DNA of 64,000 nt from Flectobacillus sp. BAB-3569 (GTDB taxonomy: Bacteria; Bacteroidota; Bacteroidia; Cytophagales; Spirosomataceae): contig NZ_NJFZ01000008.1 of assembly GCF_002270355.1 (NCBI RefSeq), positions 1 to 64,000 on the forward strand, written 5' to 3'. Positions 49,344 through 57,971 of this stretch are shown in pieces. Made by a program: the position numbers and the translations under genes. The notes under the pieces were generated by a model. It was not told the origin of the DNA. It was given only the letters and a program-made list of their open reading frames with translations, and made no database searches. Each line of letters starts with the position of its first letter. Within the stretch, counting starts at the first letter, position 1.

Positions 49344-50399
49344 TTAGTCATCGACCTTGACTAGTGCTGTGGTCACTACCTGTGCCATGGCCTCAGCCGT
49401 ATCGCAGCTAACAAGATGACGAAAAGGATGTAATAAATGTTCTCCGTAAAAATTATCATATTCGCTCTCATAGGTCATACCATACACACTATTGCAAAGC
49501 CAAAGTTGATAGTGTTTTTTGCGAATATCAAACAGTACAATAGGATTAATTTGATTGGGTTGTCTTTCAAAACATACCAACATGACAGGATGGTCCAGCA
49601 ATCCTAAGCCATTAAGCGAAGGGACAAGATTAGCGTCAAAATACTCATAATGATATACTTTGCTAATTTGACCTGCGTTTTCAATCAGCATTTGTAGTTC
49701 ATTCAAACGTTCTTGAATTTCAATCAAGGGGGTATTGTCTGCAGAAAATGTTGACATAGGATACCACTGATTATCGCGAAAATCAAGAAATTCCATCGCA
49801 GATTTGGTAAGGTCAAGTTTATAGTCAAATAAGCGATAGCCTGGTGCAAAATAGCCTGGGTAAAAGAATGTTAGTCCACGCTTGATACAAAAATCCATTT
49901 TCAAAAACATCAAATATTTGCCTAGACTATGTTTTTTGTAATCAGGGTCATAAAAACAAGAAATACCCGCGCCGCTATCATGACCTAAGTCAAAAAAACC
50001 AGTAGCGATCAGTTTTTCTTTGTCATAAACATTTACCTCGTAGGCATTGAAAATATCTCTTTGTGTATTGTTAAAAAGTAATTGCTCCAACGAATTGGAG
50101 GTTTCGAAGGTAATATGGCTACGATATTTATCAAATAAAGTTTCCTGAATGGGTTTGATTTGAGCAGGCTGTATTTCTACTTCAAATTTGCTGTTGAGCT
50201 TTTGGAGTTTACTTTTGGTAGTAGGAAATTCAGCTTCAAGAAGATTAATTCTAAGCCAAAGTGCACTGTAGAATACGTGGTTGAACTTGAGAAAGTTTGT
50301 CGTAAAAACACTTTGCCCCATTCTAAACCACCCGTCGGCCAAATATTGGTCAAGTTCGTGGGGATCGATAAACAAAGGATTTTCTAATTCTGCAAACAT
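49344..50399 (-). CDS. Arginyl-tRNA--protein transferase family protein
   Basis: This 351-residue protein is similar to the ATE/Bpt family, which conjugates an amino acid from tRNA to the N-terminus of proteins. The C-terminal GNAT-like signature is clear: GFFDLGHDSGAGISCFYDPDYKKHSLGKYLMF, then CIKRGLTFFYPGYFAPGYRLFDYK. The N-terminal part (GWFRMGQSVFTTNFLKFNHVFYSALWLR) matches the usual Arg/aromatic stretch. The cysteine-rich motif of eukaryotic ATE1 is absent, as in bacterial Bpt. A role in N-end rule protein turnover is inferred from the family. Confidence 0.78.
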   Translation of the reverse strand: MFAELENPLFIDPHELDQYLADGWFRMGQSVFTTNFLKFNHVFYSALWLRINLLEAEFPTTKSKLQKLNSKFEVEIQPAQIKPIQETLFDKYRSHITFETSNSLEQLLFNNTQRDIFNAYEVNVYDKEKLIATGFFDLGHDSGAGISCFYDPDYKKHSLGKYLMFLKMDFCIKRGLTFFYPGYFAPGYRLFDYKLDLTKSAMEFLDFRDNQWYPMSTFSADNTPLIEIQERLNELQMLIENAGQISKVYHYEYFDANLVPSLNGLGLLDHPVMLVCFERQPNQINPIVLFDIRKKHYQLWLCNSVYGMTYESEYDNFYGEHLLHPFRHLVSCDTAEAMAQVVTTALVKVDD

Positions 50400-50528
50400 T
50401 TCTTATAGTCGTCGTTAATTCACAAATTTAAGGATTTTCGTCGAAAAGCTCATGATGTATTTGGCTGTCGGCTACCAGCTTTGTGCTCATAGATGAAGCA
50501 GCGAAAGTCGCTATCCGACAGCTCTGAG

Positions 50529-50867
50529 TTATTGCAAGGCTTGTCCTTCAAACTCGATACCATCCCAACCGAACTCGATAAAATTACGGATATTCTGGTG
50601 GTCTGTACCTTCTGGATTTTGCAACACATCGTTACGATAAAAAGCGCCAAAACAAGCCAACGTTTCTTCTTTGCTCAAACCATTGAGCTTAGCAAATGAA
50701 AATACCTTGCATGAGCCTGAGTTTTGACCTGCTTCATTAACGGTATTTCCATTACGAAATTTTGTTGGTTGAAATTGATAAGAAGCATCAATTACCGCAA
50801 TCACTTCCTGAAACTCGATAGCCTCGGGATTAGTTTTTATTTTTTCAATGAAAGAATTAACGGACAT
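50529..50867 (-). CDS. HopJ type III effector-family protein
   Basis: This 112-residue protein has the HopJ family core: FQEVIAVIDASYQFQPTKFRNG, NEAGQNSGSCKVFSFAKLN, LACFGAFYRNDV and HQNIRNFIEFGWDGIEFEG. Despite the name it is widespread in bacteria without type III secretion and its function is unknown. There is no signal peptide. It is a single gene. Confidence 0.88.
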   Translation of the reverse strand: MSVNSFIEKIKTNPEAIEFQEVIAVIDASYQFQPTKFRNGNTVNEAGQNSGSCKVFSFAKLNGLSKEETLACFGAFYRNDVLQNPEGTDHQNIRNFIEFGWDGIEFEGQALQ

Positions 50868-51480
50868 ATTTTAATCGTTTTTTGCCGTGAAGATAGATGA
50901 TGTAAGCCAATAATTAGAAAATTGTTTGAAATAAAAGACGCTTCAGATGCTCCATTGATAGAAAATTGCTCAGATGAATCGCGTTGAATCTAGAAAAGTA
51001 CTCAATGATGAATATAGACAAAAATCACTAATGCTAAGGTTTGATGCAGGGTATCGGTAATTACGTATAGCTATAAAGGTTTTTAAATAAGCCAGATAAC
51101 TACGGCACGAATATTGTATAGATAATCATGTTCTTTATTGGTATCAATGAAGAATATCTAGTGTAATCTTCCTTTATCCTTACATCAAATTTTGAAACTG
51201 TTCAGTAGACTTAACCGCACATTAATTTTACTGAGCTTATTGCTATTTACAGAAAGTTATAAAAAACAATCAGAAATGGCAGTTGAATAAATAGATGTTC
51301 TAGTATCAAAACAAGAAAACACGAATCGCACTAAGTAGATATTGTTATTGGATTATCCAATTGTTTAGAATCTCTCTCGCAATCATCTGCGCACGTTAGC
51401 CGCATAAGTATCCTTGTTTGGAACTATCTCGTAAAGGAAAATTCACATCCGTTTATTTTTTAACAAACACAATCTATACT
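50868..51480. other. Intergenic, 613 bp, nothing recognised
   Basis: This is AT-rich DNA between divergent genes. A frame extends upstream of the repeat-protein start to 51418 but encodes no plausible signal peptide. I see no hairpin or gene. Confidence 0.4.
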
Positions 51481-54060
51481 ATGTACATTTTGCCAAGAGT
51501 AGTATTATTCTGTGCTATTTTCAGCTGTATTGCTGGGATAGCGGCCGCCCAAGATGTTAGTATAAATATTTTGAATCAACCTGCTGCTGTAGCCAAAGGC
51601 TCTAGTACTGGTCGAGTCATAATAGATATTTGTAACAACGATGGTGGTATCCGAACGGCTGCGGCCAATAAGTTAAGACCCCTCATTAGCCTTCCAAGCT
51701 CACTGGTTGGGTCCTCGATCGTACCTGTGAATATCGTAGGTTGGACAGTACTTTCCACCGAAGGGTCGAATATTCGTCTCGAAAATACGCTACCGATTGC
51801 CCCTGCAACATGTAGTCAAATTGAGATTGGTTATACTGGTGTCAACGTCGGTGGTCCGCTAACCATCACTGGTACACTAGGATTTAATGGTCCACAAACG
51901 ACAGGTAATTTATCTGGGAATGACAACAGCACCACTTCGCTTACAGTATTTCTTGATACTGATAACGATGGAGTTGGAGATAGTATCGATTTGGATGATG
52001 ATAACGATGGTATTTTGGATACTGTAGAAAATGCACAAGCCAGTGTTGACACTGATGGAGATGGTGTTCCAAACCGTATCGACTTAGATAGTGATAACGA
52101 TGGCATCAATGATGTAATAGAAGGTGGTGGTATCGATATTGATTTTGATGGAATTGCTGATGGTATCATTGGAGGAACAGGGATACCCGCAAGTGCTGGT
52201 GCTGGCTTGGTATTGTCCGACACCGATTTAGATACCCGCAAAAATCCCTATGACTTAGATAGCGATAACGATGGAATCAATGATATTATAGAAAGTGGGA
52301 ATGCTGCATTGATTGATGCCAATGGTGACGGAATCGTTGATGGAACCGACAGTGACCTCGATGGTATAATGAGTAGCGCCGATGGAAGTGCCAACTGGGG
52401 CGATACTAGCGATCCTGTACCTCTCAATAGCGACAGCGCAACAGGAGCAGATTACCTCGACTTAGACAGCGATAATGATGGTATATCTGATTTGCTCGAG
52501 AGTGGCATTAGTAATCCTGCAACTCTGGATATAAATGGTGATGGCAAAATAGATAGTATCCTCGACCTCGATGCCGACGGAATTATTGCCTCCGTCGATG
52601 GTTCCACCAGTTATGGTGATGCCAATAGTCCAACTCCTCCAGACCTCAATAGCTCAGGTACACCAGACTACCGTGAATCTAATCCTGATATGGATGGTGA
52701 TGGTGTTTCAAATTCTCAAGAAATAACAGATGGAACAAACTATACAGATGGCTGTAGCTACAATGCTACCAATCAAATATTAGCCAATACCTCCACATTA
52801 TGGCGAAATGCCGACTGTGATGGAGATGGTGTAAACAATTACAAAGAGCTTACAGGTACAGATAATAATGCATTAACACCACTCGACAATACCAATCCGA
52901 AAGATGGTTGTAGCTACAATACTGTCGACCAAGTATATGCTTCCACCACATTGGCGTGGAAAGCTTTGGATTGTGATGGCGATGGACTTACCAACAAAGA
53001 AGAAATAGATCCCAACAACGACGGTATTCCAGACTTGACTACCACAGACCCCAAAAATCCAGATACTGATGGTGATACCTATAACGATAAAATAGATACT
53101 TGCCCATTAGTAGCAGGTATTGCACCAAGTGGTTGTCCTTTGGATACAGACAAAGATGGCTTGGCGGATGTAACAGATTTGGATGACGATAATGATGGAA
53201 TTTTAGATACTGTTGAAAATGCCCAACTTAGTGCTGATACCGATGGAGATGGAACTCCCAATAGAATAGATTTGGATAGCGATAATGACGGTATCAGAGA
53301 TGTGGCTGAAACTTTGGGCATAGATTTGAATGAGGACGGAATGGTTGATGGCCCCGTTAACCTACAGGGTGTACCGCTGGCAGCAGCAGCGGGTTTGGGA
53401 CTTGCACCTCCCGACACGGATCTTGATGGTAAGCCTAATCCTTATGACCTAGATAGCGATAATAATGGAATTTCGGATATATTGGAGGCTGGTCTAAATC
53501 CGAACTGGGATTTGGACGAGGATGGCAAAATAGATTGTACTGGAAATTGTGATACCGATGGTGATGGTGTGCCAAATGTATCTGATGGTTCGTCGAGCGA
53601 CTGGAAGGATGCGCCAATTCCAGATTTGACCCCAACTACCGAAATAAATAGCTTAGAGTTCACAGGTGCTTCCAACGCAAGGGATATTGTGGTAAATGTT
53701 TTTGAAAAAAATAATGTACAAAACGTATCAGGCAATATCACAGGATTTAGAATTACCAAAATCTCAGGGTTTGATATTACTTATTCTATCAACACAGGAA
53801 CATCCAATGTATTGGGAGGATCCACCAATAGTAACAGTGATTGGACATTTTCGGAAAACACAAACTTTATCACCGTGATGGCAAAACCTGGGGTTAGTAT
53901 TCCCCAAAATAGTTTTAAGAAAATTGGGTTTACTGTCACTCGAAAAGGAGGTATTCCTTCCAATACTAGTCAAAACATCACAGTAACTATTCTGTATGGC
54001 TCGGGTGGAGAAGGTCGTGTAGATAACAATATTGTAGAAACTAAAATTACGGCTAATTAA
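51481..54060 (+). CDS. Secreted thrombospondin type 3 repeat (calcium-binding) protein
   Basis: This is a protein of about 859 residues from ATG 51481 (MYILPRVVLFCAIFSCIAG, signal peptide ending AAAQ). An approximately 130-residue beta-rich N-terminal domain is followed by two long stretches of Asp-rich TSP3-like repeats (DTDNDGVGDSIDLDDDNDG). The first runs about residues 160-500 and the second about 540-720. They are nearly duplicated: NDGILDTVENAQ occurs in both. A C-terminal beta domain of about 120 residues follows. The repeats bind calcium. It is probably a surface or secreted adhesin/scaffold; the type 9 sorting signal is not obvious. Confidence 0.85.
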   Translation: MYILPRVVLFCAIFSCIAGIAAAQDVSINILNQPAAVAKGSSTGRVIIDICNNDGGIRTAAANKLRPLISLPSSLVGSSIVPVNIVGWTVLSTEGSNIRLENTLPIAPATCSQIEIGYTGVNVGGPLTITGTLGFNGPQTTGNLSGNDNSTTSLTVFLDTDNDGVGDSIDLDDDNDGILDTVENAQASVDTDGDGVPNRIDLDSDNDGINDVIEGGGIDIDFDGIADGIIGGTGIPASAGAGLVLSDTDLDTRKNPYDLDSDNDGINDIIESGNAALIDANGDGIVDGTDSDLDGIMSSADGSANWGDTSDPVPLNSDSATGADYLDLDSDNDGISDLLESGISNPATLDINGDGKIDSILDLDADGIIASVDGSTSYGDANSPTPPDLNSSGTPDYRESNPDMDGDGVSNSQEITDGTNYTDGCSYNATNQILANTSTLWRNADCDGDGVNNYKELTGTDNNALTPLDNTNPKDGCSYNTVDQVYASTTLAWKALDCDGDGLTNKEEIDPNNDGIPDLTTTDPKNPDTDGDTYNDKIDTCPLVAGIAPSGCPLDTDKDGLADVTDLDDDNDGILDTVENAQLSADTDGDGTPNRIDLDSDNDGIRDVAETLGIDLNEDGMVDGPVNLQGVPLAAAAGLGLAPPDTDLDGKPNPYDLDSDNNGISDILEAGLNPNWDLDEDGKIDCTGNCDTDGDGVPNVSDGSSSDWKDAPIPDLTPTTEINSLEFTGASNARDIVVNVFEKNNVQNVSGNITGFRITKISGFDITYSINTGTSNVLGGSTNSNSDWTFSENTNFITVMAKPGVSIPQNSFKKIGFTVTRKGGIPSNTSQNITVTILYGSGGEGRVDNNIVETKITAN

Positions 54061-54101
54061 GCCTTGACTTAAAGTGTTTATGATTAAATAATACAATTGT
54101 G

Positions 54102-54163
54102 AAATACTAAAAATGGTTAGGAATACCTTCAAATCGAAGTACTCCTAACCATTTTTAAGTATT
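54102..54163. terminator. Bidirectional terminator after the repeat-protein gene
   Basis: AATACTAAAAATGGTTAGGA at the left pairs with TCCTAACCATTTTTAAGTAT at the right with slight mismatches. Confidence 0.8.
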
Positions 54164-54326
54164 AACGATTAATACGTTCTAGCCTATAATCCGTAGGCCT
54201 TAGTCAAGCACACCTTTATACTTTTGGCTTATGGCATTCGGCTCTCAGTTGTGCGCTTTCGGTAAAAATATTTCCAATAAATTCACAGAAGCTTTTCTGC
54301 CTAAAGTATAATAACGCAATCGTAAT

Positions 54327-55028
54327 TTATACAAATTGGGCTTTCACATTAAAAAGGAAATTAATGGATTTTTGATAAGATTTTCCAATGGGAATATCTC
54401 TATCATGAACAAAAAAGCTTTTCGAATCCACAGCCGTTATTTTATAGATATTGATAAGATAAGCATCATGAACTCGTCTAAACACACCACTAGGCAGAAT
54501 ATTCATCAAGACATCGAGAGGCTCGTTAATAACCAGAACACTGTCTTTTGTATGTATTTTTGAATAGCTACCAAATGCAGAGAAATATTCAATTTCATTA
54601 AAGTTGAATTTTAACATTTGAGCTTCGGCTCTCATGAAAGCATAGCTATCCTCTATACGTGTGTTTGAAAGAATAGGAGTGTATTGAGCTCTATTCAAAG
54701 CTCTCCATACACGCGCTTCGCTAGAAGGGTAAAGCATAAAGTCGACGATATTTTCATACTCATAAGCTATTGACGCCAATTCTTTGATTGGGCTAACTAC
54801 CACAATCGGAATACTGGACGGCAACTGATAAATCAAAGATTGAATATCTTGATCTGGTTGTAAAGTAAGAAAAATCGCGTTGTACAATTCTTGTTGAAGG
54901 TACAATTGAGCTACTGCGATATTTGGCGCCATAACTACCTTTCCTGAGGTAAGTTCTTTGATTTTGTTCGCTAGGTCAAGTGACGACTCCTTGAGCGGGT
55001 TAATGAGGAGGTAAGCATTGTTATTCAT
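54327..55028 (-). CDS. LytTR DNA-binding regulator with degenerate receiver domain
   Basis: This 233-residue regulator has a receiver-like domain (residues 1-115) in which the phosphorylated Asp position reads IFLTLQPDQD rather than the usual LDL-D. The acid pocket is therefore missing and it is unlikely to be controlled by phosphorylation. The C-terminal LytTR domain (about 130-233) has IEYFSAFGSYSKIHTKDS, FRRVHDAYLINI and FVHDRDIPIGKSY. It is not next to a kinase. The target genes are unknown. Confidence 0.85.
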   Translation of the reverse strand: MNNNAYLLINPLKESSLDLANKIKELTSGKVVMAPNIAVAQLYLQQELYNAIFLTLQPDQDIQSLIYQLPSSIPIVVVSPIKELASIAYEYENIVDFMLYPSSEARVWRALNRAQYTPILSNTRIEDSYAFMRAEAQMLKFNFNEIEYFSAFGSYSKIHTKDSVLVINEPLDVLMNILPSGVFRRVHDAYLINIYKITAVDSKSFFVHDRDIPIGKSYQKSINFLFNVKAQFV

Positions 55029-55366
55029 ATATTACACAACTATAAAAGCATAGTGTACTGGCGGTACAAATTATGCCAAAGTGAAGAAAGATAAAATACC
55101 AACAAACGACAATAAGCAGTTTATTGCGATTGTTTTATCAAATGAATCAATGTTGTGTAAAGTGAAATAGCAATGTCCTGATTGAAAGAGGGAATCAAAA
55201 GGACGTTTTATCTTGATGAAGTACAAGAATAAAAAGTGATTTTTACTGTATTGTGTAGATTAAAATTATTAAAATCTAATTTGAAAAAAAAGAATAATAG
55301 AATAAAAATAAAGTACGTAGAATATAAGTGTTTATAGTTGAAAATATTCAATAAAAAGTAAAACAA
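55029..55366. other. Intergenic between the LytTR gene and the tRNA remnant
   Basis: This is AT-rich DNA with no recognised gene. Translations across the tRNA remnant (such as a frame ending MPATHGVAGSSPVQT) are artefacts of tRNA sequence. Confidence 0.5.
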
Positions 55367-55367
55367 A

Positions 55368-55397
55368 AAAAGCTCAGAAATTTCTTTCTGAGCTTTT
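55368..55397 (-). terminator. Terminator of the truncated tRNA gene
   Basis: AAAGCTCAGAAA pairs with TTTCTGAGCTTT with a T-run on the minus strand, directly after the tRNA 3' end. Confidence 0.85.
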
Positions 55398-55445
55398 GCG
55401 GTCTGGACGGGACTCGAACCCGCGACCCCATGCGTGGCAGGCATG
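55397..55445 (-). tRNA. tRNA-Gly(GCC), 3' half only (attachment site remnant)
   Basis: Read on the minus strand, the sequence begins CATGCCTGCCACGCATG, a complete anticodon stem-loop with GCC anticodon. A variable region, the T arm GCGGGTTCGAGTCCCGT and the 3' acceptor strand AGACCGC follow. No matching 5' acceptor strand or D arm precedes it; beyond 55445 the sequence is unrelated AT-rich DNA. So this is the 3' duplicate left by integration, and the functional gene should sit at the other junction. The integrase gene starts 150 bp away. Confidence 0.85.
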
Positions 55446-55597
55446 TATTGTTTGTTTTTTATTTGTATTGATATATTTTAAATATCTGATTTTTAAACGT
55501 TTATATGCGTTTATTCTTTTGGTTATTTGTATTTAATTGTATTTTTTTGCTACATTTGTTTAAACTATGTTTAAACCATATAAATCAAAATTTGTAA

Positions 55598-56806
55598 ATG
55601 GCTTCTATTGATGTGCTTTTGTACACCTCCAAAGTATTAAAAAATGGGGAACATCCTATTATGGTTCGATTGATTAAAGACCGAAAACCTAAATATATCT
55701 CTGTGGGTATGAGTTGCTCCAAAGCAATGTGGGATGATAAGAAAAATTTACCTGTTAAAAAACATCCTCTTGCCACTGAAATGATTATTAAAATTGAAAA
55801 AACAAAAACAGATGCAAGACGACTTTTGATGCAGTTAGAAGATGAAAAGGCAAGTTTTACTGCTGAAGAATTCACCAAGAAACTTAAAAACCAAAGTAAA
55901 CGTATAACAGTACTTCAGTTTCTCGATGAGGTAATAACTGACCTGATGAAAGCGGATAAGGTAGGCAATGCAAACGTTCATAAAAATTTAAAGAAAGTAC
56001 TTGAGCGCTTTAGAAATCAAAAAGACTTCACTTTTTCCGAATTAGACGGTTCTTTTTTGCGAAGGTTTGAGCAAGATTTCAGGGAAAGAGGTGTTTCTGA
56101 GGTTTCTATGAGTGTACACTTTCGTACTTTGAGAGCCTTGTACAATAGAGCAGTAGTAGAAGATTTTGCCAAGAAGGAAGCAGACCCTTTTGTTGATTAC
56201 AAAATCTCTAAATTCAACACTAAAACGCAGAAAAGAGCTATCAAAAAGGAGGATATTGTCAAAATAGCTTCTATCAAAATTGAAAAAGGAACTAGACTAT
56301 ATGATTCTCAAAACACTTTTCTTTTTAGCTATTATTGTTCTGGAATCAACATTAGTGACATTATCGAGCTCGAATGGACGAATATATCCCCAGATGGTTT
56401 GATGGAGTACGAGCGAAACAAAACACACCAACGTCAAGTGGTACAACTCTTACCACCCGCTAAAGAAATACTCGCATACTATCAAAAATATAGCTTAGGA
56501 GACTATATATTCCCGTATCTTGATAAGTCGAAACATAAAACAATTCCTCAAATTACTAATCGTATTAAGAAAGTCACAAAACAGATAAACCAAGATTTGA
56601 AAGTGCTAGCAGAAATGGCAGGAATAGAAGCTAACTTAACAACCTACGTAGCGAGACACACGTTCGCAACCGTTTTGAAGAGAAGTGGGGTCGAAATTAG
56701 TAAGATTAGCGAACTGATGGGACATGAATCAGAGAAGGTGACAAAGGTTTACCTCGATTCATTCGAAAATGATGAACTATATGAGGCTACTTTAAATTTA
56801 CTGTAA
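55598..56806 (+). CDS. Tyrosine recombinase (site-specific integrase)
   Basis: This 402-residue Bacteroidota-type integrase has an arm-binding N-terminus (VLLYTSKVLKNGEHPIMVRLI ... KYISVGMSCSKAMWDD). A SAM-like core-binding domain follows (LQFLDEVITDLMKADKVGNA ... MSVHFRTLRALYNRA). The catalytic domain has YVARHTFATVLKRSG, ELMGHESEKVTKVYLD and the nucleophile Tyr in VYLDSF. The first catalytic Arg (normally G-x-R or CRG) reads YYCSGINISDIIELEW here, so it is not obvious. The gene lies next to the tRNA remnant, as expected for the island integrase. The stop is followed by the next gene's ATG 1 bp later. Confidence 0.92.
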   Translation: MASIDVLLYTSKVLKNGEHPIMVRLIKDRKPKYISVGMSCSKAMWDDKKNLPVKKHPLATEMIIKIEKTKTDARRLLMQLEDEKASFTAEEFTKKLKNQSKRITVLQFLDEVITDLMKADKVGNANVHKNLKKVLERFRNQKDFTFSELDGSFLRRFEQDFRERGVSEVSMSVHFRTLRALYNRAVVEDFAKKEADPFVDYKISKFNTKTQKRAIKKEDIVKIASIKIEKGTRLYDSQNTFLFSYYCSGINISDIIELEWTNISPDGLMEYERNKTHQRQVVQLLPPAKEILAYYQKYSLGDYIFPYLDKSKHKTIPQITNRIKKVTKQINQDLKVLAEMAGIEANLTTYVARHTFATVLKRSGVEISKISELMGHESEKVTKVYLDSFENDELYEATLNLL

Positions 56807-56807
56807 C

Positions 56808-57902
56808 ATGATGAATATAATTGATTTTGAACAACTGGTTCTCAATATAGAAAACACCCATAATTACTTTCAATTACGTGCTAGTAAGCAAATTGACTTA
56901 AATCTCAGTCTTCGGAATTGGTTAATTGGCTATTATCTGGTAGAATTTGAACAGAGAGGTCAAGATAGGGCTATTTACGGCAATAAAACTGTTCCGACAT
57001 TAGTGAAAAAAATGAAGCATATCAAAGGGTTTTCAAGAAGTAACTTGCTGATGTTTAAAAGTTTTTACCAGACTTATCCACAAATTGTACAGATATTATC
57101 TGCACAATTAGAAAACTCTCCTATTCAATTCACTCCTCCAATTGTCCAGACACTGTCTGGACAATTGGAGTCCATAGAGTCTTATCCTCCAGAAACGTTA
57201 CTTTCCCACTTGAGCTTTTCTCATTTTGTAGCACTAATTCAGTTAGATTCTGATATTAAAAGACGCTTTTACGAAGTACAAGTTATTCAAAACTCATGGT
57301 CAGTTAGAACTCTCGAAAGAGCAATCAATACTCTTCTGTTTGAAAGAACAGGATTGTCGTCAGATAAGAGAGGTATGATTGAAAGTCATAAAAATCCCAA
57401 GACAGAGACAGCAGGAGATTTAATCAGAAGCCCATTTATTTTAGAGTTTATGGGGTTAAATCAATCTAAAAAGATTTCTGAGAATCAGTTGGAAACAGCT
57501 ATTATTAACCATTTACAAGATTTTTTGATTGAAATGGGAAGAGGTTTCTGTTTTGAAGCACGACAAAAACGCATCACTTTTGATAATGAACATTATTACA
57601 TCGACCTAGTTTTTTATCACCGTATCCTACGATGTCATATTTTGGTAGATTTGAAAGTAGGAAAATTCAGTCATGCGGATGGTGGGCAAATGAATTTTTA
57701 TTTGAACTACTATAAAAATAATGAAATGGGTGAATATGACAACCCTCCTATTGGCATCATCTTATGTGCAAACAAAAATGATACATTTGTAGAATATACT
57801 ATTGGTGGGTTAGATAATGAAATATTTGTATCAAAATACCTAATTGAGCTTCCTAAAGTGGATGAACTGAAACGGTTGATTGAAGAAGATATGAAGAAGT
57901 AA
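56808..57902 (+). CDS. YhcG/DUF1016 PD-(D/E)XK nuclease-like protein
   Basis: This 364-residue protein has the DUF1016 N-terminal domain (LRNWLIGYYLVEFEQRGQDRAIYG and GFSRSNLLMFKSFYQTYPQI). Its C-terminal PDDEXK domain has HYYIDLVFYHRILRCHILVDLKVGKF, with the Asp and the D-x-K site. GQMNFYLNYYKNNE and PPIGIILCANKND follow. The family is common in defence islands and near restriction systems. Between the domains two short repeats (IVQILSAQLEN, IVQTLSGQLES) are encoded by palindromic DNA; see 57136-57170. It is co-transcribed with the integrase. The target is unknown. Confidence 0.85.
   Translation: MMNIIDFEQLVLNIENTHNYFQLRASKQIDLNLSLRNWLIGYYLVEFEQRGQDRAIYGNKTVPTLVKKMKHIKGFSRSNLLMFKSFYQTYPQIVQILSAQLENSPIQFTPPIVQTLSGQLESIESYPPETLLSHLSFSHFVALIQLDSDIKRRFYEVQVIQNSWSVRTLERAINTLLFERTGLSSDKRGMIESHKNPKTETAGDLIRSPFILEFMGLNQSKKISENQLETAIINHLQDFLIEMGRGFCFEARQKRITFDNEHYYIDLVFYHRILRCHILVDLKVGKFSHADGGQMNFYLNYYKNNEMGEYDNPPIGIILCANKNDTFVEYTIGGLDNEIFVSKYLIELPKVDELKRLIEEDMKK
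57136..57170. repeat. Perfect 35-bp palindrome inside the YhcG gene
   Basis: Two 17-bp arms (CTCCAATTGTCCAGACA and complement) flank a single C. The frame stays open through it. A degenerate relative (CAAATTGTACAGATA...TCTGCACAATT) lies about 50 bp upstream. Confidence 0.9.
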
Positions 57903-57909
57903 GTAGATA

Positions 57910-57959
57910 AATTTTGTAATTCTACTAAGTGATGAGATACAAGGTAGAATTACAAAATT
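57910..57959. terminator. Bidirectional terminator between YhcG and the WYL gene
   Basis: AATTTTGTAATTCTAC pairs perfectly with GTAGAATTACAAAATT around an 18-nt loop between convergent genes. Confidence 0.85.
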
Positions 57960-57971
57960 AGATTAGAGTTG

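Noticed and set aside
50529..50867. HopJ as evidence of a type III secretion effector
   Set aside because: The family is widespread in non-pathogens without type III secretion and no secretion genes are in the window.
55208..55444. 78-residue minus-strand frame starting MPATHGVAG
   Set aside because: It is the translation of the tRNA-Gly remnant and its terminator, a well-known artefact.
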